From Chlamydomonas sphaeroides (Eukaryota; Chlorophyta; Chlorophyceae; Chlamydomonadales; Chlamydomonadaceae): a stretch of 14,096 bases of DNA. The notes beneath the pieces are model-generated. The model was not told the origin of the DNA and did no database searches. It saw only the letters and a list, made by a program, of their open reading frames with translations. The position numbers and the translations under genes were made by a program. Below, one piece after another: positions 7,297 through 14,096 of the stretch. Location: the NCBI GenBank assembly GCA_001662425.1, contig BDDC01001580.1, positions 9,331 through 23,426 of the forward strand. The letters run 5' to 3'. How positions within the stretch are numbered: position 1 is the stretch's first letter; every line of letters begins with the position of its first letter.

Positions 7297-8538
7297 CCAC
7301 CCGCTGAAACGTGCGTTTTCCTGTGCAGCGCAGCCGATGCTACTTCATCGGCCTCTGTTGGTGACGTGACATTAATGGGAGAGGCTTAATGCTGCTGAGT
7401 GCCATGTTTGTTTGGCGCGCGCGAACGCGTGCTTCCTTGCTCGGCGAAAATTTTCATATGTCTTGCAGATGCAGGAAAGGTAGTGACAAGGGGTAGGAGG
7501 GTATGCAGCAATTGGTGCTGGTTCGCGGCGCATCGCGACAATAGCTCGAATCCTGACTTTGCACAGGCGTGCTTAAGATTTCCGCCACCACATCACTGCT
7601 CAATTGAGCGCCATATGTATCGTGGGCCGGGCATGCCTGAGAACGAGAGACTTCCCACAACAACGGGCCAGCTCAACCTGTAGCCGTACCCGTACGCGCG
7701 ACGGCAGTACCATGCGGCGCGCGACCGGGGGACGCAGTCGCCCCAGGACGCCCCCATGCATCGGGCCGTATTGGGCCCTCGGTGGTGTGGTCAAACGCAT
7801 CACGAGCGCCGCGGCAGCGGACATGCCAGCCCTGTGCCACCCGCAACCAGGCCTGCCCGCAACCGATAGCTTTGTGCAGGGGGCTTTGTGCCCACACATC
7901 CTCACAGGACGCACGTCACTTGCGCTACACATCATCGCTGTTGGTCCGACCTCAAGGCCGCTAGCCATGGCCCCCAGGGAGGCGGCCCCTGCGTGAACGC
8001 GGGCTGCAGCAGGGTGCCCCTGGGCTGCAAGCTGGAAGCCACGAACATGGCAGCCACCAGGGCGACATTTACTACCCGACACAAGCATTCGATCGAGCCA
8101 GTGATGGTGGCTGCTTCAGCGCATGAGCCTCCCCCTGCGCTTCATGCCGTCTCTGGCCTTCGTGCGCGCTTATAGCAACACAACCATCGAACCAGGCCCC
8201 GCCGCACAGCCCGCTAACCGTCTACCAGCCGTCCTCGCTCGTCTGGACTTTGACAGGTCCGCATGGAGCGAAACGCGCAACAAACCAAGCTCGCTGGCAC
8301 ATGTTATGCGTTCTCCTGTACGCAGCACACTGATACAGGCCACAAGGCAAGGGCCAGCTGCGCAAGCCCAGACACCGCCACCCAGCCCCTCACCTCCGTA
8401 GCGTACGTACACAAGGCCCCCGCAGCTCACCTCCGCCCAGCGCATCCTCCGGGGGTGCAGTGCCGCCTGCACGCCTGCATCCGTCCAATGACCTCCGCCG
8501 CCCCCCGAGAGCGCAGTGACTCCAACGCACCCTCCCCC
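7297..8538. other. Intergenic region between kinase start and OPR/RAP gene end
   Basis: 1.24 kb. It should hold the 3' UTR of the OPR/RAP gene and the promoter/5' UTR of the kinase gene. I see no TGTAA on the minus strand and no clear TATA box. Local AT-rich patches occur at 7368-7390 and 7445-7460. Open frames here (for example 7600-8088 minus) show no domain or codon pattern that I trust. Confidence 0.5.
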
Positions 8539-10788
8539 TCACAGCCCCAGCTTGGCCTCCAGGTACGTCACCCGCTCGTCCTGGCCCCTGAGCCGCGACC
8601 ACTCCCAGTACGGCACGCTGACCACGTTGCGCGCCCCAAACACCCGCGCCAGCTGCCGGTCGCGCAGCAGTGTGGCGCCGTCCCGGGCGTGCGGCTCGTT
8701 GGCCAGGAAGTGGGTGGGGCCGTCGGCCTCGATTGCCACGCGCCGCGTGTATTGGCCCTCCGCGCCCGGCAGCTCGACCACCACGTCCACCGACACGCAC
8801 AGCTCCGGCACACGCTCCTCGCACCGCACGGCGCCAGAGGCTGCTGCGCCCTCGCCCGCTGTGCCGTCACCGCTGCCGCCGGCCCGCTGGCGCAGCAACT
8901 CCTCCGCAGCCGCCCCCACCTCTCGCTGGAACGAGGAGGGCAGTGCGCCGCTAGCGGCCTCCTCCATCGCCCTCCTGGCGGCTGCGAGCAGGGAGCCGCG
9001 CTGCGGGTCGGCGCCTGCAGCGGCCACAGGGCCAGCGAGTACGCGGCACAGGTCAGCGGCAGCGCGCTCGTCTGGCGCTGCCGCTGGCGCCAGCGCCGCC
9101 AGCTCCAGGTGCGCTTGCCACAGCTGCCTCAGCCCATCTGTGGTGAAGGCGGAGCCCACTGCCGCCCACCGCCGCATCTCCTCCTCCAGCAGCGCCTGCA
9201 CCAGGCCGCCGTGGCGGGACAACGGACCCGGGCCCATCACCGCCAGCGCCCACAGGCTAAGCGCCCACAGACTATTGGTCAGTTCTTGTGCCTGCAGCTC
9301 TGCCGGCTCCTGGCGCAGCAGCTGGCCCAGCCGCGCCGCCAGGGCGTCCACCAGCCGCTCGTCGTACATGCCGAGATTGGCCAGCGCCCACAGCAGGTTG
9401 GCACAGTGCTGGCATGTGGCCTGACCGAAGGCCCCGCCGCCCTCAGCCGCCGCCGCAGCCTGGGCCGTACACATGGTCAGTTGTGCGGTCGGGCGGTGCC
9501 GCGCCAGCGCCAGCGCGTACCACAGGTTCGACCAGGCCTGGCTGCTGGCACCGGGCATGGCGCCGGGTGCAGCAGCGGCCTTTGCCGCTGTTGCGTAGAA
9601 GCGCTGGTCCGCAAAGCCCATCTTGGCCAGGCCCCAGACCGTGCTGCTGAGCTCCTGCGGATTCGAGCCGGCACAGCGGCGGCGCGTGTACTCATCGGCA
9701 AGCGCCTTGATGCCGGAAGGGGTCTGGAGCGAGCACTCGTCCGCCAGCTTGCCCAGCGCGTACAGCGAGTTGGCCAGCTCCTGCGGCTTAGCGCGGCCGC
9801 TGTTCGCCGTTAGCGCCGACGCCAGGCTGTTGATCAGGGCCGGCTCGCTGTAGCGCAGCTTGGCGCAGCCCAGCAGCATGTTGGACAGCTCCTGGGGGAT
9901 GAAGGCGCTGGACCCGCGGTGTTGCAGCCGTTGCCGCACCTCCGCCGCCAGCTGCTGCACGTCCTGCAGCTGCGGCTGGCACTGGCAGTCCTCCGCCAGC
10001 TCGCCCAGCGCGTACAGCGAATTCGCCAGCTGCTGTGAGTCAGCACGACCGCTCTGTGCCATCAGCGCCGACGCTAGGCCGTCGAGTAAGGCCGGCTCGC
10101 TGTAGCGCAGCTTGGCGCAGCCCAGCAGCATGTTGGACAGCGCCTGGGGGATGAAGGCGCTGGGGCCGTGGTGTTGCAGCCGTTGCCGCACCTCCGCCGC
10201 CAGCTGCTGCACGTCCTGCTGCTGCGGCTGGCACTGGCAGTCCTCCGCCAGCTCGCCCAGCGCGTACAGCGAGTTGGCCAGGGCCTGCGGCGCGGCCTCC
10301 GCCCGCTGCTGTGCCAGACTGGCGGTCAGGTGGCCGAGCACCGGTCCGGGGGGATTGAGCCGCAGCCGTGCACACGCGAGCAGCAGGTTGGAGCACTCCT
10401 GCGCCTTGAGGTCATCGCGGCCGCTGCCGGCAGGTATGGACGGCAGCACGGCGCAGCTGGCCGCCCACAGCGCCTCAAGCGGCGCGCACTCCAGCAGCCC
10501 TGGCGCTGCCTCCCGCGCCTCCGAAAGCGCCCACCACAGGTTGGACTGGCGCTGGCCCTGGCGCGCCTGGCGCAGCAGCGCCCCGCCGTCGTGTGCCAGC
10601 CGCCGCAGCAGCGCCGCCGCCAGCTCGCCCGGCCGGCCCTGCCAGGCCCTGGCCTTGGCGAGCGCCCAAAGAGGTTCCACACACGCGCGTGCATCCCGGA
10701 TCTCCGGCACCAGCGGCAGGTACGCGGCCGTCAGGGCGCCCAGGATGCGGAGGCAGAGGGCTGTGTCGGCGCCTCGCTCGGAGCGGAG
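8539..10788 (-). CDS. OPR/RAP gene exon 2: OPR array and RAP domain
   Basis: It encodes 749 residues and a TGA stop at 8541-8539, all in one exon. The repeat spacing of about 38-46 residues, the recurring LANSLYAL / LWALA core and the RAP ending YWEWSRL identify it. A long antisense open frame (8263-9813 plus) is a by-product of the GC-rich codon pattern. Confidence 0.93.
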   Translation of the reverse strand, partial: LRSERGADTALCLRILGALTAAYLPLVPEIRDARACVEPLWALAKARAWQGRPGELAAALLRRLAHDGGALLRQARQGQRQSNLWWALSEAREAAPGLLECAPLEALWAASCAVLPSIPAGSGRDDLKAQECSNLLLACARLRLNPPGPVLGHLTASLAQQRAEAAPQALANSLYALGELAEDCQCQPQQQDVQQLAAEVRQRLQHHGPSAFIPQALSNMLLGCAKLRYSEPALLDGLASALMAQSGRADSQQLANSLYALGELAEDCQCQPQLQDVQQLAAEVRQRLQHRGSSAFIPQELSNMLLGCAKLRYSEPALINSLASALTANSGRAKPQELANSLYALGKLADECSLQTPSGIKALADEYTRRRCAGSNPQELSSTVWGLAKMGFADQRFYATAAKAAAAPGAMPGASSQAWSNLWYALALARHRPTAQLTMCTAQAAAAAEGGGAFGQATCQHCANLLWALANLGMYDERLVDALAARLGQLLRQEPAELQAQELTNSLWALSLWALAVMGPGPLSRHGGLVQALLEEEMRRWAAVGSAFTTDGLRQLWQAHLELAALAPAAAPDERAAADLCRVLAGPVAAAGADPQRGSLLAAARRAMEEAASGALPSSFQREVGAAAEELLRQRAGGSGDGTAGEGAAASGAVRCEERVPELCVSVDVVVELPGAEGQYTRRVAIEADGPTHFLANEPHARDGATLLRDRQLARVFGARNVVSVPYWEWSRLRGQDERVTYLEAKLGL

Positions 10789-11892
10789 CTGCACGGGAGG
10801 AGGTGAAAGCGCGGCGGTGATGCGTTGTGCGGTCAAGCTTGCCGGTTAGCCCCAGCGACCGCCTGCCCTCACACCGCCGCACACAGCCCAAGCCCCGCCG
10901 GTAGCTCGTGAGCCCGTCGGTCGCCACACACGCCCCGAGCCCAACTCCAACGCCACAGCCAAGCCAGCCAGCCCCACCTTGGCCGCTCGGTTGAAGGCCG
11001 CCTGCAGCTTGGACCACTCCCGCGCCTCCGCCCAGGCCAGGGCGCCCGAGGGGCCCTCCACCACCGCCGCCAGCGCAGCCAGGGTGGGGAAGGTGCTCAT
11101 GGGCGTGGGCCGCCCGGCCGCTGGGGTGCCGAACAGGCCTACGCCACCACCTCCGTGCAGCCGGCCGCCTGGGCTGCCGGCAGCGCCGTGCCGACCCACC
11201 CTGTCGGCCAGGGCTGGGGCGCTGCCGGCCGCCGCCTTGGCCCTCGCCCGGCTGCTGCCTGGCTGCACGCCGGCACGGGCCCCTGACCGCTGGGAGATTG
11301 GCGTGATGGCGGCGATGGAGGAAGAGGGCCGCAGAGCCGATGAAGGGGCGTCCGAGGGTGGGGCCGGGCGGCCTTCTCGCCCGCCCTGGACCTGCACCGC
11401 TGTGCCTGGCGCCGCAGGGCAGTCGCCGCCGCGGCCCGGCCCGCCGCCGGACGCGTCGGGCGGCGCGTAGCGAGGACGCTTACGAGGTGCCTTAGATCCG
11501 GCGGCCGTGTTGGGACCTCTGCTGGGAAGCGCTGCTGCCGTTGCCTGCTCGCCTCCGCCGGCGCTCGGGCTGCTGCCGGGGCCGCCGCTGGGGCAGGGCT
11601 GGGCGCTCGTGGTTGCTGGGGGCGGCGATTGGTGCGCGGCGCTGCTGCTGCTTTGTGATGGGTTGTGGCGGGATCTGCAGGTCAGGCGCGGAGCGCGGCT
11701 CCGAGCAGCCGCAGGGCCGTGGTCAACTGCCGGAGCCGCCAAGAACGCCGTGGCACAGCTTGCGCGCCGACGGGCAGCGCCAGGCTGTGCGCCCGACAGC
11801 CGTAGGCTGCTCGCTGCACATGATGACAACAGCCTGCTCAGATGACACGTTCTGTCTGCGCAGCGCGAAGGCAAGCGCGTGGCGACCTGCAT
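8539..11892 (-). CDS. OPR-repeat protein with C-terminal RAP domain, organelle RNA-binding type, two exons
   Basis: Exons 11892-10978 and 10788-8539 (minus) join in phase 0 across a 189-base intron (CCAAG|GTGGGG; CCGTGCAG|CTCCGC) to give 1054 residues. Residues 1 to about 55 are Arg/Ser/Ala-rich with almost no acidic residues, a chloroplast or mitochondrial transit peptide. About 56-260 is a disordered Pro/Ser/Gly linker. About 341-850 holds roughly 12 octotricopeptide-like repeats, with signatures such as LANSLYALGELA, LSNMLLGCAKL and ANLLWALANLG. The RAP domain (about 962-1053) has VAIEADGPTHF, a DGATLLRDRQL segment and VVSVPYWEWSRLRG. By family, such proteins bind specific organellar transcripts and control their stability, splicing or translation; the target cannot be read from sequence. 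The start at 11892 (ACCATGC) gives the transit peptide. No gene symbol can be assigned among the many algal paralogues. Confidence 0.92.
9838..10287 (-). repeat. 252-bp in-frame tandem duplication inside the OPR array
   Basis: Bases 10090 to about 10287 recur at 9838 to about 10035 with few mismatches, offset 252 bases (84 codons, two OPR units). At protein level ALGELAEDCQCQP, LAAEVRQRLQH and LLGCAKLRYSEPAL occur twice. A more diverged third half-unit lies at about 9722-9839. Confidence 0.85.
10978..11892 (-). CDS. OPR/RAP gene exon 1: transit peptide, disordered linker, first helices
   Basis: It encodes 305 residues. MQVATRLPSRCADRTCHLSR begins a basic, Ser/Ala-rich leader. A long low-complexity linker includes a cluster KAPRKRPRY that resembles a nuclear localisation motif. 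The exon ends in STFPTLAALAAVVEG and WSKLQAAFNRAAK, helical sequence typical of the start of OPR proteins. Confidence 0.8.
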
Positions 11893-13410
11893 GGTAAAGC
11901 AAGCAGATTTCTGCGCGGCATCTAGTTCTACCTTCCTAGCATGACGATCTACAGCATACTAGCAGTGAGCTTGTTAGTGGTGGGAAGACAGTTGGCGTAC
12001 TTTGCACGTATGTGTGGCTAGAAAATTGCTAGCGATGCTAACCTTGTGACCGCCGATCGCAAATACAGCACCGTGACGCTGGGCGCAGGCGCGAGCCGCG
12101 AACACTAGGGCAAGCATGCTCCGGAACCCAGGACACGCTCTGGCACCCCCGCCGCCTCCCCGCCTCGGCAAGGCTAGCTAGGCCCCGTTCCCCTTCTGGC
12201 TTCCTGTCACATACAAACGCTTGTCAACATTACGTTGCGCTCCAAGTGTTACATGTCGGTGCAGCGCACGGGCCAACACATGTCGGTCGCTCAATGTTGC
12301 TCTGACGCCACGCCGCGGGTTCAACAAAATTCCTCTCGGCTTAGCCCGAGCTCCATAGTGTGCAGGGTTGCGCGCCCTCACCCCATTCTGAGGAGCGAAG
12401 AACAGTTGCACCCGTTGCGCTCCAGCATACTCTTATTATAAGTACAGCCGGTCAAGTCAGGTGACGCGTGAGCCCGGGCGCGTCGCCACCGCGCGGCAAG
12501 GCCGCTTGGCACTTCAACGCGACGAGCCCAAGCAGATGCACATGAGATGGCAGAAATCAACCCGAGTGTCGCGTGTACGCCAGCACGGCCCGGGGGCCAG
12601 CCAGCCTGTCTGTCCCCCGCCGCAGCCCCCGTGCCGCAGCCTCCTACAACCTCCTTGCAACGCGATCCCGATCAACGCGAGGGCCCCGTCCCGCTATGCA
12701 GAAGTGTACTTCCCTTGAGTCACCGCCGCCGCAGACACCACCCGAGGCAGCGGCACGGCCGCAGTCAGTCCGATGAAGACCCAGGACCCGCCCGGCGCCC
12801 TTTGGGGCCCCCACACGCTCCCCCGGCCGAGCACCCGGCCACGTCACCGCGGCGGGCATCACAGTCCCGCGCCGCGCGCCCGTCTCGCCGTACGGAGGCG
12901 AGGCCGGCGCGGAGCCTGCTCCGTCGCCTCAGGCTCGAACGCTGCACAGGCGCATATCCAGGCCCCGGCTCACGCCAGGACGAGCGGATGATTTGGCTGT
13001 GGGCGATGGGTGGGCCGGGCGCCGCCCTGCCGGAGCGCCGCAGCCCTGCGGAATCCACTCGCCACTCGCCCCATGGCCAGCCGGCGGCGGGCCATGCCCG
13101 CCGGCCCCACGCCACCCAGCATTGCCATCCCAGCGCCGCCCTTCCGCCGCCGCGGCGGCGACGGGCGGCTCAGCTGCTCCTCCCCACAGCCGCGACCAGC
13201 CGGTAGGCGCCCGCGCCCGCGCCTGCTCCTGCCCCTTTTACTGTAGAACCAGCGTGGAAGTCAGTTCAAGGTACCCGCCTCTGCCCCTGCCCTCGCCCCA
13301 GCGCAGGGCCCCCCTGCGAGCCCGCTGCTCCGCCGCACAGGCCGGCGCCTGTCCCTGCCTGTCCCATGGCTGCCGTGCGGCGCGGTGCCAGCGCGCGCAC
13401 GTGCTGCCCC
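11893..13410. other. Intergenic region upstream of OPR/RAP gene, no recognised gene
   Basis: 1.5 kb. Bases 11893-12450 are less GC-rich and include an A/T patch (tcttattataagta, 12430-12443) that could be promoter sequence for either strand. Bases 12450-13400 are very GC-rich and open in several frames (for example 12547-13206 plus) with no recognisable domain. The region should include the OPR/RAP promoter and the 3' UTR of the gene ending at 13691. Confidence 0.45.
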
Positions 13411-13586
13411 AGCCACTGGCCGCTTAGACCCCAGCCACTGGCCGCTAAGACCCCAGCCACTGGCCGCTTAGACCCAAGCCACTGGCCGCTTAGACCCCAG
13501 CCACTGGCCGCTTAGACCCAAGCCACTGGCCGCTTAGACCCAAGCCACTGGCCGCTTAGACCCAAGCCACTGGCCGCTTAGACCCC
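13411..13586. repeat. 22-bp minisatellite, eight units
   Basis: The unit agccactggccgcttagaccc plus one base (c/a) repeats eight times without gaps. Starts are at 13411, 13433, 13455, 13477, 13499, 13521, 13543 and 13565. Differences are one T to A change in the second unit and a c/a change at the junction. It lies about 105 bases past the stop of the gene ending at 13691, so probably in its 3' UTR or flank. The 22-base period is not a multiple of three. Confidence 0.95.
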
Positions 13587-13690
13587 AGCCTGCTGCCAGG
13601 CATGACCCGCTCCCGCTCACAGCCGAAGGCAGCCAACTGCGGCGGCGGCCCGCGCTGCTGCCGCTGTTGTCCCCAATCCCCGCCGCAGCC

Positions 13691-13885
13691 TCAGCTGCTG
13701 CTGCCGAGCAGCGGCGCGCGCTCGCCGGCGCCGTCCGGGACAACCGCCACCGACGGCGGGGCCGCAGCCGCCGGCTCGGGCGCGTGGCCGTGGCCGTTGG
13801 CGGTTGGCGCCTGGCGCTCCTCGTAGATGTTGGCGCAATCGAAGTGCACGTCCTCGAACTCCATCCAGCGCTTGGCCTTGGCGTA
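13691..13885 (-). CDS. Terminal exon of an unidentified gene entering from the right edge
   Basis: A clear acceptor (CCGCCTCCGCAG|TACGCC) opens 64 codons ending in TGA at 13693-13691. The first part, YAKAKRWMEFEDVHFDCANI followed by YEER, looks like folded protein. The rest is a Pro/Ala-rich tail ending ERAPLLGSSS. The tail's E-R-A-P-L-L fits the acidic dileucine pattern used for endosomal or vacuolar sorting, which would suit a membrane protein, but this is inference. I do not recognise the family. The exon phase is assumed 0. Confidence 0.55.
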   Translation of the reverse strand, partial: YAKAKRWMEFEDVHFDCANIYEERQAPTANGHGHAPEPAAAAPPSVAVVPDGAGERAPLLGSSS

Positions 13886-14040
13886 CTGCGGAGGCGGGTC
13901 ACGTGCGGTACGGCGGTCACACCGTCGTCGTACAGGGCATCCGTACGACTGGGCCAACACATGTTACACGGTGCAAGCACATGCAGCGAGGCGCTCTGAT
14001 GGTACGACCGCCAATGCGTGCGTGCATGCCGCCGCGAACC

Positions 14041-14096
14041 GCACCCCACCCCACCCCACCCCACCCCACCCCACCCCACCCCACCCCACCCCCCCC
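14041..14096. repeat. (CCCCA)n pentanucleotide satellite at window end
   Basis: About ten units of ccacc/cccca run from about 14042 to 14090, followed by a C-run to the window end. The minus strand reads (GGGGT)n. It lies in the presumed intron before the exon at 13885. The unit differs from the TTTTAGGG telomere repeat of Chlamydomonas, so it is not a telomere of that type. Confidence 0.9.

Noticed and set aside
7600..8088. 162-codon minus-strand open frame between the two main genes
   Set aside because: No domain, no splice context and composition typical of random GC-rich DNA. It may be 3' UTR of the OPR/RAP gene.
8263..9813. 516-codon open frame on the plus strand
   Set aside because: It lies antisense to the OPR array, is rich in Gln, Arg, His and Ala with no domain, and is explained by the codon bias of the minus-strand gene.
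12547..13206. 219-codon plus-strand open frame
   Set aside because: Pro/Arg/His-rich product with no recognisable domain. All three plus frames are partly open here, so openness is not evidence of coding. A small plus-strand gene cannot be excluded.
14041..14096. Telomere
   Set aside because: The unit is CCCCA, not the CCCTAAAA-type repeat expected for Chlamydomonas-like algae.
1..14096. CRISPR arrays, insertion sequences, tRNA or rRNA genes
   Set aside because: No spacer-repeat structure, transposase-like frame, terminal inverted repeats or tRNA/rRNA signature was seen. The tandem repeats present lack spacers.

Overview
The window looks like nuclear DNA of a chlorophycean green alga (Chlamydomonas/Volvox type). 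The reasons are strong GC bias with G/C third positions, many short GC-rich introns with clean GT..AG ends, a receptor-like kinase with an algal-style secreted ectodomain, and an OPR/RAP organellar RNA-binding protein, a family greatly expanded in these algae. The genus is an inference. All coding regions were assembled by hand from splice signals and frame continuity. No transcript data or database search was available.

Layout, with all supported genes on the minus strand. (1) Bases 7296 down to 1 and beyond hold a transmembrane receptor-like protein kinase gene. I resolve 17 exons encoding about 863 residues: signal peptide, cysteine-bearing N-glycosylatable ectodomain, one membrane span followed by seven arginines, a juxtamembrane region, a complete tyrosine-kinase-like (TKL) Ser/Thr kinase domain, and an Ala/Gln/Pro-rich tail that runs off the window. 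An 18-nt microexon (1924-1907) supplies the YMAP of the APE motif. (2) Bases 7297-8538 are intergenic. (3) Bases 11892-8539 hold a two-exon gene for a 1054-residue protein with an organellar-type N-terminus, a disordered linker, about 12 octotricopeptide-like (OPR) repeats and a C-terminal RAP domain. (4) Bases 11893-13690 are intergenic or 3' flanking DNA with no recognised gene and a 22-bp minisatellite of eight units. (5) Bases 13885-13691 are the apparent last exon of a third gene entering from beyond the right edge. Its upstream intron holds a (CCCCA)n satellite at the window end.

The genes do not form an operon or pathway. The kinase should act at a membrane facing the outside or a lumen. 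The OPR/RAP protein should act on RNA in chloroplast or mitochondrion. The most interesting observations are the microexon, whose skipping would keep the frame but remove the activation-segment anchor, a duplicated splice-donor sequence in the intron just before it, a possible intronic poly(A) signal after the kinase domain, and a recent 252-bp in-frame duplication inside the OPR array.
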